Assembly (NCBI RefSeq): GCF_000003815.2
Contig: NC_049982.1
Coordinates: forward strand, 27,343,944 to 27,407,943
DNA from: Branchiostoma floridae
Taxonomy: Eukaryota > Chordata > Leptocardii > Amphioxiformes > Branchiostomatidae
Direction: 5' to 3'
DNA length: 64,000 bases
Part shown: positions 53,032 to 63,838 of the stretch, in pieces
How positions within the stretch are numbered: the stretch's first letter is position 1
Layout of the letters: each line of letters starts with the position of its first letter
Program-made: the position numbers and the translations under genes
Notes under the pieces: model-generated
What the model was told of the DNA's origin: nothing
What the model saw: the letters and a program-made list of their open reading frames with translations, nothing else
The model's database searches: none

Positions 53032-54066
53032 ATGCTTCCAGCGCAGTCACCGAAGCCTAAGCAGTCCGTACTGAAGGTCTCTGTAGACCGAGAGATGCAG
53101 TGTGAGCCCCTACTGCGTGAAAACCCCAGACGCTTCGTCATTTTTCCCATCCAGTACCGCGACATCTGGCGCATGTACAAGAAGGCCGTAGCATCATTCT
53201 GGACAACGGAGGAAGTAGACCTCTCCAAGGACTTCGAGCATTGGGAGAGTCTGAATGGCAACGAAAAACACTTTATCAAACACGTCCTGGCGTTTTTTGC
53301 AGCTAGTGACGGTATCGTGAATGAAAATCTGGTAGAGAGATTCACCAAAGAGGTGCAGGTGACTGAGGTAAGGTGCTTCTATGGCTTCCAGATTGCCATT
53401 GAGAACATTCATTCTGAAATGTACAGTCTCTTAATCGACACCTACGTGAAGGATCCGCATGAAAGAGAGCATCTGTTCAGTGCCATTGAGACCATACCTT
53501 GTGTAAAGAAGAAGGCTGACTGGGCCCTTAGATGGACCGGAGACGAGAAAAGCACTTTTGGAGAGCGTGTGGTTGCGTTTGCCGCTGTGGAAGGGATATT
53601 TTTCTCCGGGGCCTTCGCAGCAATATTCTGGTTGAGGAAAAGAGGGCTCATGCCGGGTCTAACTTTCTCTAATGAGCTGATCAGTAGAGACGAGGGTCTG
53701 CACGCCGACTTTGCCTGTCTTATGGTCAGCTATCTGATCAATAAGCCTAGTCAAGAGCGCATTCACCAGATTATCGACGATGCTGTTAAGATTGAGCAAG
53801 AGTTCCTGACGGAAGCTCTTCCTGTGAAGCTGATTGGGATGAATCAAGACCTGATGAAACAGTACATCGAGTTTGTCGCTGATAGGCTGCTGGGCGAACT
53901 CATGTGCAGTAAGCTTTACAACAGCGAGAACCCCTTTGACTTCATGGAGAACATTTCTCTGGAGGGAAAGACCAACTTCTTTGAGAAAAAGGTGGGAGAG
54001 TACCAGAAGATGGGGGTTATGTCCTCCTCTGAACAGCAGAAGTTCACGCTGGATGCTGACTTTTGA
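53032..54066 (+). CDS. RRM2: Ribonucleoside-diphosphate reductase small subunit (R2)
   Basis: 344 residues, intronless, inside the Polinton next to the right inverted repeat. R2 carries the diiron-tyrosyl radical needed to reduce ribonucleotides to deoxyribonucleotides, working with R1. Conserved landmarks: Asp in [12 protein letters not shown], Glu/His/Tyr in [17 protein letters not shown], Glu in [10 protein letters not shown], and Glu/His in [13 protein letters not shown], covering the metal ligands and radical Tyr. The C-terminus FTLDADF fits the R1-binding tail. Animal RRM2 is ~390 residues; the shorter N-terminus lacks the cell-cycle degradation box region, though this needs alignment. 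No R1 is present, so it would pair with host R1. Probably captured host cDNA. RRM2 here denotes the homology, not a host locus. Confidence 0.96.
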   Translation: MLPAQSPKPKQSVLKVSVDREMQCEPLLRENPRRFVIFPIQYRDIWRMYKKAVASFWTTEEVDLSKDFEHWESLNGNEKHFIKHVLAFFAASDGIVNENLVERFTKEVQVTEVRCFYGFQIAIENIHSEMYSLLIDTYVKDPHEREHLFSAIETIPCVKKKADWALRWTGDEKSTFGERVVAFAAVEGIFFSGAFAAIFWLRKRGLMPGLTFSNELISRDEGLHADFACLMVSYLINKPSQERIHQIIDDAVKIEQEFLTEALPVKLIGMNQDLMKQYIEFVADRLLGELMCSKLYNSENPFDFMENISLEGKTNFFEKKVGEYQKMGVMSSSEQQKFTLDADF

Positions 54067-54074
54067 AAGTACAG

Positions 54075-54080
54075 AATAAA
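54075..54080 (+). terminator. Polyadenylation signal, RNR gene
   Basis: AATAAA 8 bp after the RNR stop, with a T-rich/GT stretch following. Confidence 0.65.
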
Positions 54081-54126
54081 AGAACGGAAAAAATCAAACG
54101 GTCATTGTCATCTTTATCTTATACGA

Positions 54127-54461
54127 TAGAGACTTAGAACCAGGCCAAATAAGGACATGTCTTTCACAATTGGGGAGGGGGAGGTTCATTTGGGGTGGGG
54201 TGGGGTTGTCGTAGTTACCTTGCTCCGCCTGAATATATGATATCTGACCCCTTACCTGCGCCGCCTGGATAAATCATATTTGACCTCTGACCTGCTATAC
54301 CTGAATAAATGATATATATGACCCCTGACCTGCTGCGCCTGAATAAATTATATCTGACCTCTGACCTGCGCCTGAATAGATAATATCGGCAGGCGATGAC
54401 CTTTGACCTGCGCCTGCTTGCGCCTGAATAAATGATACCAGCGTGTTGACTATATACTACT
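54127..54461. repeat. Polinton right terminal inverted repeat
   Basis: Complement of the left repeat, with subrepeats of the form CTGACCTGCGCCTGAATAAA. Ends GACTATATACTACT at 54461. Confidence 0.93.
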
Positions 54462-54634
54462 TATGTATGTTTACCGTGGTCATGCCCGAAGACTAATATC
54501 CCATGGTTGTTGAGAAGCTGCGCCAGTATGGGACCGAGGACTCCACAGTGGCTTCCCCGTCCGTGAGACAAGAAGAGCAATGCTCTAGAACAAGGCAAAG
54601 TAACTATATTAGGATCTGTGACGGTTACAACAAT

Positions 54635-54760
54635 AACACACACACACACACAAACAAACAAACACACACGCAAACATACTTACACACACACACACACACA
54701 AACAAACAAACACACACACACACACACATACCACACACACACATACACACTCAGGTAACA
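54635..54760. repeat. CA-rich microsatellite
   Basis: (CA)n interspersed with CAAACAAA blocks. Confidence 0.95.
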
Positions 54761-54766
54761 AGGTAG

Positions 54767-55960
54767 GGCCGACGCAATCTTTGGTGTTAGATAAGTGTTT
54801 TGTACTTTGACCTGTTATAGGTATTGTCCATCAGCCAAATGACTTTATATTAGAAGCTAGGTAAGAATCAGAATCGTGGTTTTGATCGAAATGACGCACC
54901 TGAGTTTCTGTGTGGGTTCCCATGTCCTACAGTACAGGTATTGTCCGTCTGAGTTTACAATGTGCGGTACGGTACTGTAGCTCACACCCTGAGGCGTACG
55001 GCGGTCCGGATCTGCACCGGTCACAGAGGCCATTTTACGTCACACTGATCAAACATTAACGTGTTGACCTCTGTCACACATTCCACGGGGATCGTGAGCT
55101 TAAATTCATACATAACATCTGATTTAGTTATTTAAACAAATTAATTTTTTTCTTTAACAATGGCATCTAAAATGTTGACTTGACATCCCGACATGACATG
55201 GGGAACAAAATGTTCTGGATTGGAAGTGAGAATTTTTAAAAAGTCAAAATTTGCGTCTTATTCTTAAGGACCACTGTGTTTGGTCATTAGGCCATATACA
55301 GTTTGTAATAACAACTGGCTGTAAAAAGAGGTCTCTGAACTCTTGGTGTAAAGTTGAATCGTTTTAAGGTCTGATGACGTTTGGGTTCTTTGTTTACGTG
55401 TTAGGCCATATATAGCAAGTATATTTTATTAATGGCATCAGCTCGCTCATTCCTTTTCACCTAATTGACGAGAGATTACCGAAATGAGCAAATATGTCTT
55501 TTTGTAGCCTTAGTGATTGTACCTGTAGAAATAACGCTACCTTGGTAGCCATGACTGTATTTGTTATAAGTGAAACTTACTGGATAGTTGTGTAAATGTG
55601 GCACCAATATGGACGCCATGAGTGTAGTTACCAACTTGCATTGGTAAGTAATAACAGTTTACCACACTAGTGTCACTTTTACTACACCGGTGCACATCTT
55701 GAATACTGTAGCCATCTTGTTTTTGTAACATGCATTATCATAATACAGCCACTAAGCATAATACCGCCAAATAAATCGGCGATGAATTTAAAGAGATCTA
55801 CAAGTGCAGCAACAGTAATTTTCGAAGTATGCACACTTCAGGCATCCACGTGTTCAACACATTTTCAAAAACGTTTCGATAACAGTGCATTCGAAGACAA
55901 CAAGGCCAAAAGTTTTCAGTTCCTTTTCGGGGCAAGCGAGGCTCGTCGTGGGACAAACAC
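54767..55960. other. Intergenic, nothing recognised
   Basis: AT-rich sequence right of the Polinton; short open frames only. Confidence 0.6.
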
Positions 55961-55961
55961 T

Positions 55962-56157
55962 CTGCTTTCTCTGCTTTCTCAACCGTCGCCATTAGTTCCT
56001 GTGGGCGTCTCCACAAACCAGCTGTCAGCCAATCAGAGAATAGGCCATTCACGTTTCAAAAGGGATCTCGCAAAGGCTGAAGGTATATAATGATCTCACT
56101 AATATTTATAAGCAGGGCGGTCAGGAACTAATGGTGCCGGTTAAGAAAGCAGAGTAC
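55962..56157. repeat. Fold-back element, ~35-bp arms
   Basis: CTGCTTTCTCAACCGTCGCC with ATTAGTTCCTG at the left is matched by its complement at 56118-56155. The 120-bp centre holds a TATATAA. Probably a MITE; no clear target duplication. Confidence 0.65.
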
Positions 56158-56942
56158 AGACAACAGGCGGTTTCGCCATTGGATGTCTCTGCGTAGGAGA
56201 ATGAGATAACGTATTACTAACCGGATATCGAAATTTATACTTTGATATTTTTTTTCACTTCTACGTTTTTACTAATTATTGTAAAAAGTATGAGGAAAAA
56301 TGGACAGGTGAGCATGATTTTCCTGCAGGTGGTTTATTGATGTAACGTATTCTATTTCCATGTGGTGCTTCTATCTCTATTTAGACTCTAAATCAGGCAA
56401 AATCACTAAATTTCAAGGCGTGCATAAAGCAGCCATTGGCTGGTCGTCGTCAAGTCGGAGGCCCTGGATGTGACGTCACTCAGGCCTGCATGAAAAGGCC
56501 GCCACGCCTTCAGGGGTGCAGTTTAAGCCATCCGGACAGGAGGCGCTGCTGCACTGGTAAGGCAGCCCCCGGGTGGTGGAAGATGGGTCTAGATGCACAC
56601 AGTGCTCATAAGGGTGAATTTGTTGATATTTTGTCATGCAAAGGTGAACGTTGTCGATGGGTACTGTACGTTACAGTATGCGTTTTAAAGAATTATGCGT
56701 ATATGAAAAAAAAATTAATGTAACATTTTCATAAAAGTTAAAAGGACTGGCTACATGGAATCATGGCATCCACACATGTATCTATAAATAGCTTACCATT
56801 CATATGAGTATTCATGTAGAGTGTTTTGCAAAGCTACTTGAAAATGATGAATGCTATCGAAATATTATTAGAAATGGCGTTAGCAACTAAATTATTCTGA
56901 ACACTGATATACGTAACAACTATCATAGTATGTAATGAACGT
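56158..56942. other. 3' flank/UTR of the lectin gene
   Basis: No coding exon recognised. A minus-strand AATAAA (complement of 56333-56338) could end the lectin transcript. Confidence 0.45.
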
Positions 56943-57028
56943 TTACTCACGAACGCAGACGAAGTAGAATGTAAAGTCCTGGCAGACGAACCCAAGAGGA
57001 CACTGGACTTGGGAACACCAATCCGTTT
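56943..57028 (-). CDS. Lectin gene exon 9: Cys-rich tail and stop
   Basis: [16 protein letters not shown] then [10 protein letters not shown] and TAA. The acceptor is TATACAG. Confidence 0.72.
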
Positions 57029-60000
57029 CTGTATAATAATGATAACGATAGTAATTATGATAATAATGACAATGATAATAATAATAATGACGATGATGGT
57101 GGTGATGATGATGATGATGATGATAATAATAATACTAATGATAACAATGATAATAATAATAAGTCTGGTAGAGACTACATTAGTAGTAGGCAGTCAATCG
57201 ACTGTAGTAAACACCCTGAGAACGATTACTGAAGAGTAACCGAAACGCTAACCAACGGTTTTCCGCAGGCTTTGTTACAAGAACCATGTTCCTGACACAC
57301 CAACCTGACTCGCAGTGGTTTCCTTGGTAACCGATCGGGCATTGACAGGTGTAGGAGTTGATGCCGTCATGGCAACTCCCGCCATTTTGGCACGGGCCGG
57401 AGGCACACTCGTCAATGTCTATGGAAATGCGTATAAGAACAGGGTTGTCATTAAAATGCATGTCATAAAACAACAGCTAGGGGCATCTAGTGTGTGTACG
57501 TATCGAGTTGAGTATAAATGATCGTATAAAAGCATATAAACAAAGATATAAGAGTATGACAACTACCGGATATGGCCAAAATTTGAAGGAAATATCCAAT
57601 AGATTACTTTGAAAATTTCAGTTGACCCAAGCATCAGGAATCTTGTCTATTGTGACCATTATCTTCATGTCTTTGTGTGGTCACAGCATGCAGGTTTAGC
57701 ACTTTTTCCGCAGTATTTCACCTTAGAGGGGCAAAATTCAGTCCAGAATGGTATACTTATGTCTGCAGTACAGCCTATATAGTATACGCAGAATCCCAAC
57801 TGCAGCCTCGTTCTGGTGCCATGACCCCGGATGGCCCCGGGAAGTCCAACATGGCCGCCATAATTGGGATTAACTCTATTGCACGATTTGTTCCTGAAGT
57901 GTTATCTTTTACGGAAGAGAGAGAATTTACTGAACGTGCGATTCCAGGAAGCACTGTGTATCTTGAGAACTACAGCAGTACTTACCTATCTCACAAGTCT
58001 TCCCGTCCAACCCGGCAGGACAGTCGCAGAAGGCGGCAGAGTCGTTGAAGCAGGACGTGCAGACGCCGCCGTTCTGGCAGATGTTCTGCCCGCACGGTTT
58101 CAGGTCTGAAATTATTATCATCTTTGTTATCGGGTGTATTTGCAGCCAGTAGGTACCCATTGTGTTGAGTAATGAGGCTGATTAACGTGGTCGAGACACC
58201 TCCTCGAGCACCGGACCCCCGTTTTACGTCCCTCGATTTCGTGGAATGTTTCGTGAGACTACAGCATCTGGTCGTACTTGGTTGGTCTCCCATCCAAGAA
58301 CTATTATTAATAATAACCAGACTACGCATTGCTTAACTTCCGAGATCGAGGGACCGGGTGTACCAAAGACAAAGTTGCCCGTGCAAAGTGCAGATGCTTA
58401 GGGGTGGTGCCCAACTCCATTTCTGTAGCCATTAGGCCACACATTTGTGCAAGTCACTACAGCAGGGGACTAGTCCGCTGGTAGTGATGTGTGTTTAACT
58501 CCCATACTCTGTTCCAAATGCTGAGTGCTAAGCAGAGAAAGCAGCATGTGCCATTTTTGAAGTCTTTGGTATGACTCGGCCGGGGATCGAACTCACGACC
58601 TACCGAATGCAAGGCGAACACTCTATCCACTCGGACATTCTTTCATATATCAAGTAATATTTCGCTGTCAGTTAGGCTGATTCATGGTCTACGACTTTGC
58701 TCAATCGCAGTTCAAACAGTAAAACATCTTATTCTGGTAACTATGAAATCTTTCAGCTTACAATTTCCTCATTGCCGTTTTGTCCGAACTCATTCTATTT
58801 TTCTGTCATTCCAACTGACAGTCAAATGTTCATTGGTAACATATGTAACCATCGTGGATTTTGCTTTCGACTGATGTGCTGTCGGTGTCATTATTCCATC
58901 ATTTCTTTTCCATTCTGAGTAGTGTTTTTGTGTGAATTTTACTAAATTAGGTGCAAAATACAGACTTGATTTACCATCTTGGCAGATGTAGTTGTGCTGT
59001 TCCGTGCACGGTGCTGTCTTGGCCAGGAAGCTGTCCGAGCTGTCCAGGAGAACACACAGGTCATCACAGGGAGCGGCGGGTTCACTGGCAGACCACTGCA
59101 GGGGGACTGGTGGATGGTGGACAAAAATTCATGAGCTTCCGACGTGGTTGTTTATAAGTATTTTGTAAAAAGATATTAGGCATTGCGCATGACAGCATTG
59201 TCTCAATGATTTTCGTGAATGGAATGTGTCGGTTCCTTTTTCTATCGGCATGATCAGGATCTATCAAGAATAAGCCTTTCCATAGAGGTTATCACGCATG
59301 CGTGGGTGAGAGGAACTCTGGGTAATATGTCAAAGTTGAAGGCCTTCAGACCTAAACAGTCTCGTCTCTACCGTTGTTTTGATTTGTGTAACAATGTCCG
59401 GAACGTAGTGGCGCCTGGAAAATGGCGGAATTTTTACGTTCTGGGGCCTTCAACTTTGACATATTACACAGAGTTACTCTCAGCCGCGCGTGCGTGGTAA
59501 CCTCTGTGAAAAGTACGGCCAGTGGGCTTCAATTTGAAGTACCTGATAAAGGAGCCCCGTGACTGTAGAGAAACACCGCCGGTGCTGTTTTGAAGGCCAG
59601 CCAGTTCGACACGCCGGAGGTAGCCGCGATCTTGTCAGCGAGGAAACTTTGCTGCTGCTGGTCTGTTATATCCACCAGGTGTCCGTCCTGAGCTCGGCAG
59701 GCTCGGGCCGCGTCAGGGTGGGCAGCAGATGTGGGGGAGAACAGGTAACATTCTCCGGCAAAGAGCACTGGCATTTGTGAAAAAGAAAAGTTAGCAGACA
59801 TTTAGTTTCGATTCAATTTACTATACTCATATAGTAAGGTTCTAACACGACCAGGATTGTACTCACTTTTCTGAGTCTTGCTGCTACTTATAGCCGATGT
59901 AGGTGGCGCTGTAGCAGCGAGAATGCCGTCCCAAACGTGGCTCAGTTTGTTTCCCCCCTTGTCGCTGTTCATGACTGGAGCTGAGCCACGTTTGGGACGG

Positions 60001-63000
60001 TATTCTTGCTGCTGCAGAGCCACTTACACCGGCTATAAGTAGCAGCAAGAATCAGATCCAGTTATTCTAACGCCGATGATGGTGTCTGACAGACATCGAT
60101 GTTCAGAATTCGCTTTGTTGTTGAGCACCTATTATAAGATGTAACACGAAGTAATGGGGACCTGAAGATGGACCAGAAGATTCTTCTTCTTCTTTTTTAT
60201 ACGTGCTTAACCTCATTAGGCTAAGGACTGCAAGCACGGTACGTAAGGCGTACACAGGACTGTAAGTTTTGATCCACTCACACCGGGAAGGTTCCCTATA
60301 CTCTTTCCGATAAGACTGGAGGGTTCTTTTATGCGCGTGAGATTCAAAATGTCCATCAAGATGAAAGTCAGTATCAACATAAGGACTTTAAAAAATGCTA
60401 TGGGGGACAGAGATCATACATGAGCAACATACACGTCGCTGTTTGCTTTGCTGCTGTTCGAGTGAAAGCAAAAGAAAACCTTACCGTATGGCCGATAAAT
60501 GTCCTACCCATTTCACAGTTCTTCCCGGTGACATCTTCAGGACAGGCACAGCTGTAGCCGTTCACGTGATCGAGGCAGGTCCCTCCCAGCCAACAAGGGT
60601 TGCTCGCACACTCGTCTATGTCTGAATCATAGTAAACAAAGACTCAAAGATGATTATAGAATCTGATGAACCATAACATTAGAAGCTTAAGTGTCTTACG
60701 CAGTTACCATGTCAACCGATGTAAATGATTAGAACCTAGGATGTGCACAATCGTTGATGTCAGCTTATACTTGCATATGTTGCTTTAACAGAAAAACGCT
60801 CGCTGACCTTGATCACAGTTGTGTCCGGTCCAGCCGTCCTCACAGGTACACGTCGAACCGTCTGTACATGTTCCGTGGACACAGACACACGCAGGGGCTG
60901 GAGACAGAGATGTGTAACACTAGTTCACCTTTATCAGCGGGGTAACCTTTATCCGTTGCTTTTTTAAAAAATGGGGTATTTAGGAGCATCATGTCAACGG
61001 ACGGTGGTTTCAAAGTACAATATATTAAAAACATTGCATTTTGATTAAACAACGGATTTAAGTTAGCCCAATACTTAACATCATTGCAGTTTGATATAAG
61101 AATGGATATAGGTTATCCCACGGATAAAGGTGAACTAGCGTTACATCAAGTTTGTCATTGGCTCCGAGAACGAAACGAAGCACAAGGTACAGACTGGGAC
61201 GGATTTTCAGTGCTGTCCACTGCTGTATGTTTCACCCCTCCTAGCCCCGTCCAGTCTCTGCCAAGTCATCATCAATTGTTATGTCCTTAATAATTCAAAT
61301 TTCATGCGTCTTCTGACCTTATATGTCGGATCAAAACCCCCACCCTCACCCCGGCAAAGGAAAAAAAAGAGAAGTTGACATTGTCTTTTGATACGACATC
61401 GAGGCTACATCCTCACCTGCACACAGCGCGTACATGTTGTTGTAGTTCCCTCCTTGCAGGCCTGCGGTCTGAGTGTCATAATCCACTCCGTACGCACCGT
61501 ACAAACTCCAGCCAGGGATGTACACAAAGGTGTCATCAAGCGGCTGACACTGACTGCCAGCCCCGTCCGTGTGTCCACACAGCTCACTCGAGAGAGCCCC
61601 GAACGTTGTACATTCGGCATGGTGAAACGTGATGCAGTCTGATGCCCACAGGTAGGTACACCCATCCTCACCTGTCCGGTAGCCTGGGTACCTCATCCCC
61701 GCCGCTTCACACGTGGCTTTCACGTTAGCATTGGTCATCTGTCCTGTCGCACGAATCTTCCAAAAGGACCAGGTGTCAATCGTGGCCAGGTACACCTGTT
61801 GGCCTGAAAAGAGCGAGACATCTTGTAATGACCAAATAGCACATGTATTATTTAGATGACGGTTAGGCCACACCGACTTCATCTTCAATATGGATGACAT
61901 CCTCTGGAGACTCCAAAACTAATGCGCGCGGGCGAAAAAAACACGAAAAAACAAAACAGAAAAAATAAAAAAATTGCTGCTAAACCACAGGACTAAATAT
62001 CCAGAACATTTTCCCCAGGGTTTGTTTGTCTTATGTTCACCTCCAGTCAGACTGTGCGAGACAATCGTCGCCATTTCAACCATGTTTGTATTGCCATTCT
62101 TGTTTAAATAGGGAACAAGGTAGCCTCCGTCGCAGACTTTGAGCGGACTGGCTTTTTTCAGGAGGCGTGGCCTCTGGTTCGCGATTTTCAACATTGGCTA
62201 GCCGGGAAAGGGAGTTTGCCGTGGAAAGGATTTTACTCGATCTCGAAGCCTGCGCGCAACGAGCTATGCACGCAACCGCTCAAGGCAAGGTTACGCTTTG
62301 AGCAACGTTACCGTGTGAGTAATGTGCGTTGAGACGTGCACCCTCCCTGCTCTTGCCATTTCTTCCCCACGTTTTCAGAAAAAACATGGCGGACGTGGCC
62401 TCCAAAAAGCACGACAAATAACACTTACGACGGGTTGGGCCCTTAGCGTTGAATTAAGTAGACGATATATATCAAATTATCTCAAAAATAGGGACTAAGA
62501 CATGACTCCACAGAAGGTAATAAGTCCTTACTTCTGTGTTGATATATTTTTCAATCGGGTTGCGGTGTAACCATACAGATATCCGTTATTTTAACTATAT
62601 TTGTACTCATTACATTGAAGCGAAATATTGATTTAACATAATCAAATGAATACCAAATCATTCGAAAAATGTAATTCTACATGAAGATATCACAAACGTT
62701 TTAACATACATTGAAGCGAAATATTGATTGAACGTATTTGAATGAACACCAAAGAAACAAAGTCGTCACTCTTCTACCACGAGCACTGAATAGCGATTTG
62801 ATTTAGGAACGGAGATAGCCTGCCACTAGCACAAAATGAAACGGTTCAACTGTAGTTTTCACGGCTTACGTGTACGTTTGCCTTGGCATCTTCGGACGCG
62901 AAGAAAATATCTTTTACGTAATTGCATGATTATAGATTACCGAATCCTAGGAACAACATCGAGAGGACAACATTTACTTATAGATCGGTAAAGATTGGAA

Positions 63001-63406
63001 TTTGCTACCTAGAGATTTCACGATTGTCTCTGATACGCGATTGTTTAAGAGGATGGTAGTCCAATTTTACGGATTTTAATGGTTTTTAGTGTATATGCCA
63101 TATGTGCCCTCTGACCTCACTCGTGATTTTAGACTTGGTGTATATATTTGTATGTAAGTCTGATCTGTATCTAATAGTATGTTATTGTATCCGTTTATGT
63201 ATTTGCATATACTCTATGTGTTTTTATTGTATAAACCCTGGAAGATGTAGCTCAATCTGAGCCAAAGGGCATCTAAATAAACTCAGTATAATTAATACTT
63301 TGGCATCGATTCCGGACGAAATGCTGGTACAAAATATGTACTCACCGACTGAAGCGGAGGGCAGGGTGCATACTGCCGCGAGGAGGAGCAGAAACTTCCA
63401 CATCAT
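56943..63406 (-). CDS. Secreted EGF/C-type lectin protein, nine exons
   Basis: Gene model joined from the minus strand: exons 63406-63346, 61803-61417, 60897-60808, 60621-60508, 59767-59543, 59106-58975, 58105-57986, 57418-57305 and 57028-56943. Every junction is GT-AG and phase 1, and the total of 1329 nt gives 442 residues plus stop, which strongly supports the model. Order: signal peptide; a ~125-residue Cys-rich domain not recognised as a named family; an EGF module; a calcium-binding EGF; a C-type lectin domain; an EGF; a calcium-binding EGF; a Cys-rich tail. Such exon-shuffled lectins act outside the cell in adhesion or pathogen recognition. A TATATA (63460-63465, complement) lies ~55 bp upstream of the ATG. 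Function of this member is unknown. Confidence 0.85.
57030..57165. repeat. ATR trinucleotide microsatellite in intron 8
   Basis: ATAATGATGATGATAATAA-type run directly upstream (minus strand) of the last lectin exon's acceptor; length change could affect splicing. Confidence 0.9.
57305..57418 (-). CDS. Lectin gene exon 8: calcium-binding EGF
   Basis: [20 protein letters not shown] then [17 protein letters not shown]; canonical cbEGF. Confidence 0.9.
57986..58105 (-). CDS. Lectin gene exon 7: EGF module
   Basis: [16 protein letters not shown] then [14 protein letters not shown], an EGF module with one extra Cys pair pattern. Confidence 0.86.
58330..58641 (-). repeat. tRNA-derived SINE in lectin intron 6
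   Basis: Minus-strand head with an A box (GAGTGGATAGAG) and a B box (GAGTTCGATCC near 58583-58593), followed by a ~240-bp body. A different family from the SINEs at 21238 and 31677. Confidence 0.6.
58975..59106 (-). CDS. Lectin gene exon 6: C-type lectin domain, second half
   Basis: [20 protein letters not shown] and [11 protein letters not shown] complete the lectin domain. EPA stands where sugar-binding members have EPN, so Ca-dependent sugar binding may be lost. Confidence 0.83.
59282..59512. mobile_element. Fold-back MITE in lectin intron 5
   Basis: Arms of ~60 bp: AGAGGTTATCACGCATGCG on the left with TAATATGTCAAAGTTGAAGG further in, and the diverged complement on the right. Confidence 0.8.
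59543..59767 (-). CDS. Lectin gene exon 5: C-type lectin domain, first half
   Basis: [35 protein letters not shown] and [10 protein letters not shown], the first half of a C-type lectin fold. Confidence 0.86.
59873..60053. mobile_element. 181-bp fold-back MITE in lectin intron 4
   Basis: ~75-bp arms (TCTTGCTGCTACTTATAGCC with CCGTCCCAAACGTGGCTCAG further in) around a ~30-bp loop. Confidence 0.88.
60508..60621 (-). CDS. Lectin gene exon 4: calcium-binding EGF
   Basis: [20 protein letters not shown] then [17 protein letters not shown]; the DIDEC start and the Asn/aromatic pair fit cbEGF. Confidence 0.87.
60808..60897 (-). CDS. Lectin gene exon 3: short EGF module
   Basis: 30 codons with [18 protein letters not shown], a tenascin-like EGF without calcium-binding residues. 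Confidence 0.82.
60917..61147. mobile_element. Fold-back MITE in lectin intron 2
   Basis: ~45-bp arms containing CTAGTTCACCTTTATC and GTAACCT. A related end occurs at 35668-35696 near the K+ channel gene. Confidence 0.75.
61417..61803 (-). CDS. Lectin gene exon 2: unnamed Cys-rich extracellular domain
   Basis: 129 residues: [67 protein letters not shown], ending [12 protein letters not shown]. Seven cysteines and a compact layout suggest one domain encoded by one phase-1 exon, a movable unit. I recall similar sequences in other predicted lancelet proteins but cannot name the family. Confidence 0.8.
61804..63345. other. Lectin intron 1
   Basis: Large AT-rich intron; no further exon or named element recognised. 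Confidence 0.55.
63346..63406 (-). CDS. Lectin gene exon 1: signal peptide
   Basis: [20 protein letters not shown] followed by a GTGAGT donor. Classic hydrophobic secretion signal. Confidence 0.87.
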
Positions 63407-63660
63407 TGCCGTATGTTATGTCAGTCTCGACTGCCTGGACAGAGTTCTGGTGACAACAGTATATACCTAGTCTGTGTAACGCCAACAATGTAGGGTGGGC
63501 CGTATAGAAGCGCGACTAAACCAGGCTAGTTTAGTACACCGTGTTGTTAACGGTAGTTCTGGGTGATTAACGGCGCATTAATTATTGTAGGTCAGAGTTG
63601 ACAGGCACCGAATCAAACGTTGTTGACTTGACAACTTCGAGATGTTGCAAAGTTTTGATT

Positions 63661-63838
63661 AAAAATGCCTCCGCTTACTTGTGTTGCGATGGGACCTGGA
63701 CGATAATAGCTTGGAAGAAAAAATGCCTCAGTTTACTTGTGTTGCCATGGGACCTGGACGATAATAGCTTGGAAGAAAAAATGCCTCAGTTTACTTGTGT
63801 TGCCATGAGACCTGGGCGGTAACAGGTTGGATGTGTAG
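63661..63838. repeat. 58-bp tandem repeat, three copies
   Basis: ATGCCTC starts recur at 63665, 63723 and 63781 with TTACTTGTGTTGC and GGACCTGGACGATAATAG; the open frame across it is a repeat by-product. Confidence 0.92.

Larger units (their letters stand above)
38038..54461. mobile_element. Polinton/Maverick (adintovirus-like) element, 16.4 kb, nearly intact
   Basis: Bounded by imperfect inverted repeats that start AGTAGTAT at both ends (AG termini are typical of Polintons). It carries the hallmark set: protein-primed PolB, retroviral-type integrase, packaging ATPase, adenain-like protease, double-jelly-roll major capsid and penton-like minor capsid proteins, all with open frames. Extra cargo: a Bcl-2-like gene (frameshifted), a double PC4-domain protein and a ribonucleotide reductase small subunit. 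The expected 6-bp target duplication is not seen: TACCAC lies to the left and TATGTA to the right. The intact core genes suggest recent integration. Confidence 0.96.

Noticed and set aside
54503-54766. 87-codon frame with Thr/His repeats
   Set aside because: Translation of a CA microsatellite.
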